Assembly: GCA_021397835.1 (NCBI GenBank)
Contig: JAJFZO010000889.1
Location: 2,418,001 to 2,482,000, forward strand
DNA: 64,000 nt
Direction of reading: 5' to 3'
Origin: Moringa oleifera
Lineage: Eukaryota > Streptophyta > Magnoliopsida > Brassicales > Moringaceae
A program made the position numbers and the translations under genes. The number at the start of each line of letters is the position of its first letter. The first letter of the stretch is position 1. Positions 24,180 to 36,179 of the stretch are shown piece by piece. The notes under the pieces are model-generated. The model made no database searches and was not told the DNA's origin. It worked only from the letters and a program-made list of their open reading frames with translations.

Positions 24180-26169
24180 GCATTTGCTCACAATGGCTCA
24201 CTAAACATAAAATTTTTTTATTTTAAAATTAAATAAAACTTGCAAACTTTTTTAATTTAGTGATAAATGAATGAATACTTAATTTAATGAATATTACCTA
24301 ATTATAGAAAAGGGATTAAAGAAATTTAAAATATGATATAATGTTGAAACGATTGGGAATATGAAGAAAAGCATCTCCAAGTCAAGAAAGGGAGGGACGG
24401 TCAAGAACAACCCAACACATGATAATTTAAAGAAAAATTTAACAAGTGGGCTCATGTGTAAAACGAGCCCTGGGAATGTGTTTTTTTTTTAATACGCCAA
24501 GATTTTTGTCCATATATTGCATTGTTATAGAATATATTATTATATATATTCATTAATTATAAGTTTACAATACCTTTTAAATTAAAAGATTTTAATACAA
24601 TCAAATAACTCATGGGAATTTTAAATAAGTTTTGAAGATTCCAAGAGATTTTTAGTGATTTTTAAATAAATCACGAGACTTTAAACAAATCTTGTCTTAT
24701 AATAAATTATAAAGATTTTCAAAATATTTATGATATAGCTAAATAAATTATTAGATTTAAATAATATTTGTTTTATATAATGAGTAATACCCAAATAAAT
24801 TATGTGCATTTTTAGGAAGTCATGAAGTTCTCAAATAAATAAAAATATTTGTAAATAAGTCATATGATTTTTAAATAAGTCGTTAAATTTTAAATAAATC
24901 TTATTCCTATATTAAATCAAGTCATTTTCATTTATTGTTAGGGTTAGCATGGATGTGTCCGTAACATGAAAACAACTATCATTGTAAACAGATGAAACAG
25001 TTTTTAATATGGGAAACATATTTTATACCGATCTCAATGAAACCTAAACAAATTGTTTTTAAGAAAATGGGTATTTTTAATTGAATTTTTTAAAAGAATA
25101 TTTTCAATAATTGAAGAATTAAAAATGCTTACAAAAATGTTGAATGGAACTAAAAATTAAATATTTTGAGCTTTTAACAAAAAATACTTTAAAAAATTAG
25201 AATAAATATAATAAAAATTTTAAAACATATATATTTTAATTTATATCTTAATGTACCGATTAGATCAATTGTATATTTATTTTTTTAATTTAGGTTAATT
25301 TGAATGACTTAAATGGTTATGAAAATTTAAGCTTTTTTTGTTGAAATGCTTAAAAATGTTAAAAATAAATTTTACAGCTCATTTCAAATTTAATTTTTAA
25401 ATTTAAATATTTATCAGACTTACGATATATTTTTTACAAAATTTTTAAATTTTTGATGACATAAATTTTTAAAAGAATATATTTAGTATTTAAAAAATTA
25501 TGAATTCTTTTACAGTGGTAGCTTGAATATTTTTTTTATATATTTAAAAATTTTAATTTAAAATTTATTGTAAAGATCTTTAATTTAAATATTATTAATT
25601 TTTAATTTTTTTATAAATTTTAAATTAAATTAAAATGTCATAAGTACAATTAATCTAATCAATATTTCAAGATGTAATATAAATAATAGATATAATAATT
25701 TTTTAATATTTATTTTTTAAAATTTTTTCATTTTCTTATCTAAAAATATTTATATCAAAATCTCTAAGTTAAATGCTTAAAACTTAACTTTGTAATCCCA
25801 GTGTGATAAATTAAGAAAAAATTAAATTGTATATTTTAAATTTTTTATAATCTAAATATTTGTTTATATATATATATTATAAACACATAGTAATAATTAA
25901 AAAAATAAAAAAAAGAAAGCAAATAAATTGATTTTATCCAGTTCAACTATATTACTTATGTCTACGCCTTCAAGCAATTCATTTGAGGATTTTTCATTAT
26001 TTTTTTTAATCGAGTACATATTTGATGATCTACAATTAAGATTTATAACAAAGTAAATCATCCATTATATGAATCTAATATTTCTCATGAAGATTGATCA
26101 ATCGGTGCTTTTTACCAAATTCATATTTATTCCTCTCACTTTACAATAATCTTTCAATGAGAGTTTAAA

Positions 26170-26191
26170 ATATATATATATATATATATAT
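26170..26191. repeat. (AT)11 microsatellite
   Basis: Perfect dinucleotide run inside the AT-rich desert. Confidence 0.95.
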
Positions 26192-27278
26192 GAGAAATAC
26201 AATGAAAGTTTAAAATTTCTTATACACTTGTTTAAGATGATATAAAGATGCTGAATGAGTGAATACTTTTAAATGTAAAGACAAAATGATATTAAAATTC
26301 TTTTATGTGTGAATGATCAATAATTTTTAAAAGCTCTTTTATATATTCATTTAAAAAATATAATCGTTAGATACAACTTTTAACTGTTTAAAAATTCAAA
26401 ATTCGTTAAAATTACCAGCCAATATATGTCCATAGCCTATGTTTTATTCTTATTTTATCTATTCAAAACTCAAACATCCTCTTGTTGAAAATACATATAT
26501 TTTTTATTTTTAAATAATTTTTTAAAATTAAAAGCTTTTATAAAATATGATTTAATTTAAATTCTCTTTATCATTCATAAGAATAAAATGCATCTTAAGT
26601 AAATATTAAGGAATTTACATTAATTTCTTTTTCAACCTAATATACTTATCTTCAAGTTTCAAGTATTTAAAATCGATTTTCCGATCAAGTTAAACTGATC
26701 TTGAAGCGCCTTTATCATGTCACATTCATTTTGATTCTTCATTAGCTTTAGGTGATATCACAATCAAATTAACTTACATATATTATTTTAAATATATAAT
26801 AGTTCTGAAAAATGTTTCTTATTATCAAAACATGTCATCATATTAAGATCACATGAGATTATAGACAAAATTGTTCATAATTTTTGGTGAACTTAATTCA
26901 AAATTTTTTATGAAGTCATATAAGCTCATATAGATTTTAGAACCTTAAATTATTTTAATTTAATTTGTCTAAACTCAAACTGTGTCAAAAATTTAAAACG
27001 AAACATTTTTTTGTAATTTTTTTATAAAAATTATAAAATTATATAAGCAAAATAACTTTTAAAATCCCAAATTTAAAAGGCTCTAATTGATCAACCTTGA
27101 TGGATGGGTTCAATGAAAAAGAGGCGGCAAAGCCGAATTTGACCATGGGCTATTTTGAACAAAAAAGGAAAAATAATATTTTCATGATAATTTTTAATAA
27201 TTTCAAACTACTAATTTAACCAAATCATGATAAATTTTCTCCAACAACATACAAAATCTAGATGCAAAGCAATGCATA

Positions 27279-27300
27279 TCTCTCTCTCTCTCTCTCTCTC
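27279..27300. repeat. (TC)11 microsatellite
   Basis: Perfect TC dinucleotide run, followed directly by a short TA run. Confidence 0.95.
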
Positions 27301-28276
27301 TATATATCATCTTTGATCATAATGGAAAAACAGAAGTAAGCTTTTCCTTTTCCCCTCTATTTTATTTCCTAAAAAGAATCAGCAACTTGTAATTTATCCA
27401 ATAAAGTATCTCACAGTTGCTATATTTATATACTTAAATGTAGTAATAAAGGAAATGATAACTTTAAAAATGAGACATTCTAGATCATGATAATTTAGTC
27501 TACATAGAATAAGAAACCAATTTTCATTACTTCAACTTGGATAGTTAGAGATAATTTACGCAAATTCATTTATTTTCAATTGTAAAATTAAAAAACTAAT
27601 TACATCTTAAAATTTAAATTAACTTAAAATAAAAAAATTAACCCAGTTTAATTAAGGCGTCTCCTTGGCTCCAATTAATGTTGAACCTAATCGTAACTTA
27701 TATAATCCAATACTTATTATTATTTTATCAATATCAAAGTATACTATTATTCTAACATTTTTGGTAAGGCTTCCTTGTAATGCAGCATTAAAAAACGGAG
27801 TCGTTTCTCTTCTTCAACAATGAATGCCTGATGATCTTTATTGGTTCGTGAAACGGCGGGAAGCCGGCAGAAACTCGTAGCATAGCATTTTATTTTCCCA
27901 TGAAATTAAAACAGAAGGAAACCGTACGGAAAGATTTATTAAAAAAAAAAAAAAAAAACCGGTGTCTTTAGTCTTTACCACGACAAGACAAAAGTGTAAG
28001 ACCTGTAAATAGCTAGCAAAACCAGCGCACGTATCATCACTTCCTCTTTCCTTTCTTTGTCCAGATCCCCTGATTCTCCAGATATGCTCGAATCCTGTAG
28101 TCGCCACACAGATTACCAGCTCCACTCAAAAATCCCTTTCTACCCCTCTTCCCACCACTACCAGCGTCCTTCTCCTCGGCAGCCACCTCCCCGGCCTCCG
28201 CTGGATTCATGCATTCCAAGATAACGGTCCTAGGGTTTCTCTGTTCCGGACTCATCCTCGGCGCTGGCTAATCCTA

Positions 28277-31200
28277 ATGCTGGTCCTCGGGATCCTAGGG
28301 TTTCACGCTATCCTCTTGCTCTGTGTGCTGGCTATTTGCTTCGTGATTCGACAGAAGTTGAGGAATGCGGCGGCCAGGAAGGAGGAGGTCATGCGCCTCC
28401 TCTCTATGGCCTCCCAGGAAGCCGTCTTGGCCGAGGTCCAAGCTTCCACCGAGTACACCTTTCTCCCAAAGGTCTACCAGTGTGCCGTGTGCTTCTCCCC
28501 CACCACCACGCGCTGCGCCCGGTGTAAAGCTGTCCGTTACTGGTTCGTTTCTTGCAAATCTTTTTAAGCTTAACTCAGTTCAGTTTTGTGTATAGTAATT
28601 CTTTAGACATATAGGTTTGCCCTTGTCATGGGTAGTGGCCCCTATTTTTTTTGGTAACCTTATCCATGAGGGGATTTTGATTTTGGCCTGACGAATTTAT
28701 GCAGTTAGTCATTAAGCTGTGGTCAGTGCCCAGGTACATTGACTCACTAATGTTTTTAGTTTCTCACTATATCCCAAAAATTCTCTGGATACTCACAAAA
28801 TCTATTCATATGAACCTTGAAGATTTCTTCTTCTGGCACGAGGTTGGTTATGATTCCTTTTGTTGCTTATATGCTATATTGAATACCCACATTATTTTGT
28901 TTAGCTTATCTCAATATACACGTGTGCTTTGTCAATTAATCTCATTTGAACAAGCTTCTATTAACATGCAATTGGGAATTTTCAGTGGATGTTCTGGTGT
29001 GGCATTCTTTCTTACAATCAATACTTATTCTTCTGGGAAATAAAACATGCTGAAAAGATGCCTATTTTGTCATAGAATCAATTACAAGGGCTGCCACCAA
29101 CTGGTGCTCTTTATAATTAATATGTGTTCTTCTTTTTGAGAAAGAAAGAGAAAAAGAAACTCAAAAGGTGGAGACCAGTGAGATGATCATGTGGTTATCA
29201 CAGTGGTCAAAGACAGATGCAAGATGAAACATAAACTCAGTAATTTTTTTGGGTTCAATTCTGTGTTGAGATCATACGCATGCTGAGAATTGAGTTGGGC
29301 TTGTGGGTCAGGGCATTACTTCCTGTGTTTACCTTGCAGGGGTGGATCCAATAGTGGCCCTGCTTTGGATGGGTTCTTCTACTTATAAAAAAAAAAAAAA
29401 AGGAAAAAAAGGTGAAAATGAGTGAGATGCACCAGGATGTGCATCCGAACCTACTTACCAACTAGCTACAAAGCCTAACAACTCCCAAATTGAGAGGGAA
29501 AAGGAACAAGGGACGTATTCCATTTGGAATCAGAATTTATGTTGTGTGAACAAGCTTCAGTGCTGTCAAGAATTAACCTATTATATGCATTTAAGATACA
29601 TCCCGAGAAGGATGTAATATTGTTTTCGTAAGATGTCATTCCCTTTCTATCCAAACTTCGCATGCAAACTTGCTGAGGTGTATCCTAGGCAACAGCAGAA
29701 CTGGGTGACATGTTTATTTAACTTCCTATGGAAGTTCTGTACTTTCTATTGCTTTGATTTAAGTTAAATAAGTTGCCCTTATAACAGTCTCGATTCATGT
29801 CAGTGGGATTTGATTGAAGGTCTTATTCTTTGCTGTTTGTTTGGCTATTATGTTTTTGTTTGATCAAGAGCAAGTATTATATCCATACATACATGCATAC
29901 ATAAGTATTTTTATATAATAAATTAAATGACACCTAACAGATGCCTCCCATATACATGCATATAGCTAACATGAGACAAGGATTTTCATAAACTTAACAA
30001 AATCTACCTTATTTACAAAATAATTCCTCGATACTCAAAGTTTCAAAACCTGAATCCATCTATTCCTAATAACAATTGAAGGGGTCTCCACCCCTTAAAA
30101 GTTCTCTTCCTCTCTCCTGACACCATCCAAAATATAATTAGAGGAACCATTGCTATAATCTTCTTTTCATGCTTTGGAACTTGAATACCATCTCACACTT
30201 TCAATTCCACAGCTACTAGCTTTATACCACTCAACTTTACCCCAAACCATTCAAAACACTTCCAAATCTGTCAGGACCAACTGCACCAAATGAGAGTGTG
30301 GCTGATCGATTCCTCTTTGTCCTACATAGGAAGCATCTATCTCTTTAGGTATTTTGTGTACAACACCAGAGGCCTTGGTTTTCAATTAAGCAACTACCAT
30401 GTTTTTTTCTTTTTCCTTGAGACCAAAAATCTACTCAAGATAGGGCCACTTCGTGTACCCTCCCCTACATGGTAAACTCGATAATTTAAGTAGCCTTGGG
30501 CCCACATGACAACCTCCAAGAATAACATAAGTTTTTTTGTTTTATGAAAATGTCTCGAACCTAGAACCTTGTCTCTCGTCAGTTCGTTCCCATCATTGGG
30601 GCAACTCCGTAGGGTTTAATTAGCATGACTTTAGATTTGTCAAATTGGAGTTAAATCATCTTGAACTTTGTTAGGGGTTTTATGTGTTGCATAATTTTAT
30701 GGTTCCATTAGCATCATATGGGGTTGCCTAAGTGGCAGCAGGTGGACTGACAGGGGACAAGGTCTTAGGTTTGAGCCACTAGGACAACAATTTCGAAAGA
30801 AAAACAAAAACCCGGTTCTTGAAGGTTATTTTGCGGGTTCGGGTTGTATCTTGAGTTTACCATGTAAGCGTGGGTACATGAAGTGGTCAAGTTGTCATGT
30901 CTTGGGTGGGTTCTTGGTATCAAAATATAAATAAATAAAATTTTAAGGTCACATTAAGTGGCCCATATTCAAATGTACATGAGATAAGTGCATTTAGTGG
31001 ACAAATTATAGCACCACTTTTAGACTTTTGTTGCTTTTCTGTTGTTATCCATAGTGTTGCTTTTATGTTGAGTTTGTTGAATTTGTTTGTCTTGTAAATA
31101 GGATGATGTTCGAGGGTTGCACCCCCTTGGTGCTCTTGTGATTATACTTTCACAGGAAAAAGAATGTTACTTGTCTGTTACACAATTAAAGTTACTTCTG

Positions 31201-34200
31201 TTATGTCAAGGCATTCACTTCTAGTTCTACGTTCTTGTAGCTCTGGTAAGTGTCAAATTATTCACTGGAGACGAGGTCACAAGGATGAATGCTGTCCCCC
31301 TACTGCCATCATGGACTTTAAAGAGGCAAGTGACTTTGATGGGAGAGAAATACCAAAGAAACAGCTTGAAAATACTGGTAATGATTTGAGATACTCAAAG
31401 TTGATATGCATTCTTAAGTTTCATTCATATTGTATGATGATAATAACCTGAAGCCTTTTGCAGATGCCAAAGCAACATATTCTGGTTTTCCATCATCTAG
31501 CACCTCATCATCAGCTGGCATCACACCATCTGGCGCAAGAGGTGAACCTCTAGTTGAGGCTTCTGTCCGTGAGGTACAGCGGTCTAGCACCACTGAGAGG
31601 ACGGAGAACCATTTTTCTGTTGATACTGATTCAGATATTTGTGGAAGTAGGTCTAGTGTTAGCAAGGTAAAAGCTAGATCACCACCTATGGAGTCCACTA
31701 TTCCAGGCAATTGTGAGGATAATGTTTCTCATGTGAGAAAGTTAAATAAGGTGAAATCTGTTATTCGTGATGAAGAGGTTGACTTCAGAACACGGTATCC
31801 CAAGGACAAACCTGCCATGTCTAATAATGTTCAGCCAGAAAAATTGGGCAATAAGAGGTCCACCAGGACAGCTGCTTCGCCAGAAATGGTAGTTACAGAT
31901 ACACCTGAAATTAGAAACTTACCATCTTTGAACTGTTTGAGGTCAGATTCTGTAACTAATAACAAGGAAGGAGATTCAAAAGTATTTAAAGGTGAGAAAT
32001 TTAGATCTTTGTCACTTAGTGTTCCTATTGATCTCCAATCTCCGACAACTAGAGCACATAAAGATGCTAGTTCCAAGGCTGTACTACCTGCAAAAGTCAA
32101 TAGTGTTCCAAGCTTGCCACACAATGCTCATAATGGTCTGAAAACATCAGTGCGGAAAGTTGTGCAGCAGATTCGTGGTGCAAAATCATCCAAGTCCTAT
32201 CTATTAGGTTCTGGGAATGAGGTGATTGGAACAGATGCTTACAAAGTAATTTCCATGTCATGGCATCTTTCTTGAGAGCCTCAGAATTGGGCTTGTCAAA
32301 ATACTCATTGGTTTTGTTACTTCTCTGACAGATAAGCTTTCCATATGAGCTATTCGTGAAACTTTACTCTTGCGATGGCATAGAAATATGCCCATTTGGC
32401 CTTATAAATTGTGGAAATAGGTAATATTTAGTTTTTTTCTTTCTTTAGGTTTTTGCCTTCTTTCTGCTTGTGATGTGGCAATGTATGATAAGAATAGTTT
32501 ACTGAAATTCCTCAAATTTTAAGTACTTGTTATGCTTTTGAAGGTTGATATGCTGTTAAGGTAATTTATTGGAGTCATGCTGCTTAAATGATCAAATAAT
32601 GTTCATGATTTTGCAGCATTTTGTTGCTCTCTCTTTCACATGTTTGTGCCTGTGGGTGTGTGTTATATAAAGCTCTTGTTTTCTCGAATTTGTATTGTCT
32701 AAGAACCAGTAATCCTTTTCTGGTGCTGGAAGTCTATTTTGTAGTGGATAAGTTTCTATTGTGTTAATTTGTGCATAATTTTGTTGAAATTTCTGTAGTT
32801 GCTATGCAAATGCGGTGCTCCAGTGCTTGGCATTTACTCGGCCACTTACTTCCTATCTTGTTAGAGGTTCTCATTCCAAAGCATGTATGTTTCTCTTGAT
32901 GACTCCCTTGTTTGTATTCATATCTGACAGCCAGTTTGTGGCTGTGTGCTTAATGGCTCCCTCATGATCTGATGTTGGTTTTCTTTTATAGGTCGAAAGA
33001 AGGAGTGGTGTTTCACTTGTGAATTTGAATGTTTGATTGTGAAAGCAAAGGAAGGGAAGTCGCCTTTGTCCCCAATCAGGATATTATCAAAAATACAAAA
33101 GATTGGAAAACACCTTGGGCCTGGTAGGGAAGAAGACGCTCATGAATTTTTGAGGTGAACCAGCAGCTAAAACTATCATATATGTGCACCACTTCAATAT
33201 CAGATTTTGTGTCTTCTCAAAGGTGAATTACAGCATTACTTTGTAAGATGGCAGGTATGCTGTTGATACAATGCAATCTGTTTGCCTCAAGGAAGCTGAG
33301 GCAACTGGCCCATTGGCAGAAGAAACAACTCTAGTGGGCCTCACTTTTGGAGGTTACCTTCATTCTAAGGTTGTTGATCATTTCAAGGGTGCATTGAGAT
33401 CATATTTTCATGGGATCCTTTAATGAGTATTGTTTATTTAATTTTGAAGTTGAAAGTTGTGACTGCAATTCTCAGATAAAGTGCATGAACTGCTTTGGAA
33501 AATCTGAGCGGTCTGAGCGGATGATGGATCTAACTGTTGAGATAGATGGGGATATTGGAAGTCTTGAAGAGGCACTGGCACAGTTTACAGCTAGTGAAAT
33601 CTTGGATGGAGAGGATAGATACCATTGCAGCAGGTTGGTTAATTTTCTCATTTGATATATTACTTAGTGCCATCAGTCATTATTTTGTCTGTACAGTTTT
33701 GTGAGTTAGCCCTTTGTATCAAGGGCGTCAAGTTGTATATAATGTAGCTGGTAAATTGCTACATGGCATTTATTTCTTAAAGAAATATACAGAATCTCCA
33801 TGGACCCAGTGCCTGCTGTAATTCCATTTGAACATTATATTTGTTAGATATCTGTCCCTTCATTAACATTGGTTCTCACAAGATATCTATAATGGTGAAA
33901 CCAATTCAAGGTCAGTTTGAATGAATTATGGTTAGTGAGTACAGTTCATGTTTTGCTGGAGGCTTGAAATAAGCATAATTTTCAACCATAAATTTTGGGT
34001 ACTAGATGATTATTAAGGTTGGGGTCTGGTTATGGCTCAACTACCTTGAGGATGCTCATGCTGTCACCATGACAGGACCCAATGGTCAGTTTGTTGTCTG
34101 TTTTGGTCCTTCCTTGTACTGGTTCCTTGGCAGCTAGGAGTTGCTACTATTGTGTTTGGGGAGGATCACCATGAAAGGGAAAAAAGAAAAAAAAAAAAAC

Positions 34201-35623
34201 AGAAGAAGAAGAGAGAATTGGTTGCTTGTTCTCTTCACTAAAAGCTTAGTGTCAGCATCATTTGTGGCTTGGCTGTTCCATTGTTTTCGTGCACATTTTC
34301 ACCTTGGCTATATTGTGATTTTGTTATCTTCTCTTGCTGAACACCTCTATTGCATAGCATGTTTAACCACTGGAATATGACTTGATTCAAGTTTAATTGT
34401 CACATCACACTAGAAATACTTTTTGTTTTGTTTGCTTTTTTCTTTGAGCTGTTATTGATTCCAAGTGATCTTACTGTCCTAATCAGATGTAAATCTTATG
34501 AGAAAGCCAAAAAGAAGTTGACAGTATTGGAGGCGCCAAATATTCTTACCATTGTGTTAAAGCGATTTCAGGTAATTCTGTAATTTTAAGTTGATCTTGC
34601 TGTTGCTCTTGTAGTGGATATTAATGGTTGCTCTACAACCTACATTTGCAGTCTGGTAACTTTGGGAAATTGAACAAGTCAGTCCGGTTCCCAGAGGTCC
34701 TCAACATGGCCCCATACATGAGTGGAAAGAGTGATAAGTCTCCTGTATATAGTCTCTATGCTGTGGTGGTTCACCTGGATGTGATGAATGCTGCTCTTTC
34801 AGGTCATTATGTATGTTATGTAAAGAATTTCCAAGGGGAGTGGTTCAGGATCGATGACAGCGAAGTATGTTCTTTGCTTATCTTTTATATATAAAACACA
34901 CATGCAGACACTCACATGGTTTTCTGAACTTAGATTTCCAGCTTGTTTTGGCCGCTCTGTCTCTGTGTCTGTCTCCATCTCCCTCTCTCTTCTTTTCACG
35001 TGCTTCTATATGAACACCTTTGGATAACTATGGCAATTAGATAGCATAATGCCTGATCACTGAGGCCTCTTGTAATGCAGGTAATGCATGTGGAGTTAGA
35101 TAGGGTCTTATTAGAAGGGGCATACATGCTCCTTTATGCAAGGTAACTTGTCTTTATACAGCTCAGTTTAATGAACCTTCTCATTGGTTATGTTATTTCC
35201 TTTGGTGTCCATAATTTCAGGCACTCTACACATGCCCCAGCTTTGCTCAGGAGCAACTTGGAGTCTCATGGTGCAAGGTCCAAGAGGAGGAACTCTGACG
35301 CAGGTCCTTCAAGCCTTAATCAACACAAGATCAAACCCAGCTCTGGTTTTCCATGTGTGGATTCTTCTGCTGCAAGGCAGAAGCACAGCAGGTATCATTA
35401 CTGGATGAATTCAGATGGTCCAACCAGCAGTCAATCGTTCGATTCAGATAACTGGAGATTGCACTCCATCCGAAGAATTCCACCGGTGGATTCATCAAGT
35501 GAAAGTTCTTCCCTTTTTAGTGGATCTGATGCAAGTTCCTGCAGCACTTCAAGCACCAAATATTCTTCCCAGACTGAGGACTTCTCAGATTACCTGTTTG
35601 GTGAAGTTGGACCTAGCTGGTAG
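28277..35623 (+). CDS. UBP16: Ubiquitin carboxyl-terminal hydrolase with N-terminal membrane helix and MYND finger (UBP16-like)
   Basis: Deubiquitinating cysteine protease of the plant UBP15-19 group. Exons: 28277-28542, 31241-31377, 31464-32245, 32332-32420, 32799-32884, 32992-33154, 33255-33369, 33476-33633, 34487-34571, 34652-34864, 35081-35142, 35221-35623; 852 residues, in frame throughout. Residues ~4-24 form one hydrophobic membrane helix. A MYND zinc finger spans C69-C106 (CAVC, CARC, CSGKC, HWRRGH, DEC). A Ser-rich, probably disordered linker of ~260 residues follows. The catalytic domain has the Cys box GLINCGNSCYANAVLQCL (nucleophile C426) and the His box SGHYVCYV (H679), with D695/D696 in WFRIDDSE. 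All core catalytic residues are present. The C-terminus is Ser-rich. Shorter than my recollection of Arabidopsis UBP16 (~1000 residues), mainly in the linker. The UBP16 assignment rests partly on its proximity to a DIC gene; UBP17 is the alternative. Confidence 0.93.
29165..29404 (+). mobile_element. SINE-like element in UBP16 intron 1
   Basis: About 240 nt with a tRNA-like head. A GTGGTTATCACAGTGG segment suggests an A box, and GGGTTCAATTCTG a B box about 60 nt later. A GC-richer body follows (GGGTGGATCCAATAGTGGCC) and the element ends in a run of about 15 A. That order fits a tRNA-derived plant SINE on the plus strand. No target-site duplication is clear. Confidence 0.45.
30419..30925. mobile_element. 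Foldback (inverted-repeat) element in UBP16 intron 1
   Basis: Two diverged inverted arms of roughly 190-200 nt (30419-30612 and 30720-30925) flank a ~107-nt centre. Good matches include CTACATGGTAAACTC (left) against GAGTTTACCATGTAAG (right), and GAACCTAGAACCTTGTC against GACAAGGTCTTAGGTTTGA. The arms are imperfect, so this is an old insertion. It has no coding capacity and looks like a non-autonomous foldback/MITE-type element or two opposed copies of a short repeat. Confidence 0.6.
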
Positions 35624-36179
35624 AGCCACCAATCCATAGGCATGGCTGGGAAGAATTTTGAGGGGGATGAAAGCCCTGCAATTTTGTAGACTGACCGAAC
35701 TAACCATCTTAGTCATTTTAGTATTGTATTGATGGGGCTAAACCCTTCTGATGTAAGATCTGATGTATATCAATTAAGAGACAAGCATGGATGAATCAGC
35801 TCAAACATTTTATTGAGGTTTGAGTTGAGACTAATTGTCTATTGCCGATGGCTTAATGAAAGAAGTTACTTATCATGTTCTTCACAATCTGATTCTTGCC
35901 TCTTTTTTTTCCTTCCAAACAGCCTTATAGACATCTGGGGTTCATTCAGTGGCTTTAAGTGAGATATCATTTTCATCTCAAGAGTCTTGAGGAGCTGAGG
36001 ACTTGCTCATGTTTCATGAGTTCGACAAGTATACAAACGGCGTGGAATGAAGGGAAAACTGGCTAATTTCGAGAAACGGCGTCATTGGATGTGAAGCCCT
36101 TCCGCTGCAAGTGGGGCCAAACAAATTGGGCTTTTACTTGCACCAAAGGTGGAGAGGTTCACCACCGAAAAGCCAAGCC
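35624..36179. other. Short intergenic spacer between two plus-strand genes
   Basis: Contains the UBP16 3' UTR and the promoter/leader of the IMPACT-like gene. An in-frame extension of the next gene upstream of 36180 begins only with a non-ATG codon. Confidence 0.5.

Larger units (their letters stand above)
24180..28276. other. AT-rich gene desert, right part, and UBP16 upstream region
   Basis: Strongly AT-rich non-coding DNA with no recognisable gene. It holds an (AT)11 microsatellite at 26170-26191 and a (TC)11 microsatellite at 27279-27300. Composition becomes GC-richer from about 28030, where the UBP16 promoter and leader must lie. Minus-strand open frames at 27838-28255 overlap that leader and look like chance. 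Confidence 0.6.

Noticed and set aside
27838..28255. Minus-strand frames over the UBP16 upstream region
   Set aside because: They overlap the probable UBP16 promoter/leader, start in a poly-T tract and resemble no protein.
36111..36179. N-terminal extension of the IMPACT-like protein
   Set aside because: The extension begins with GTG, not ATG; the first true in-frame ATG is at 36180.
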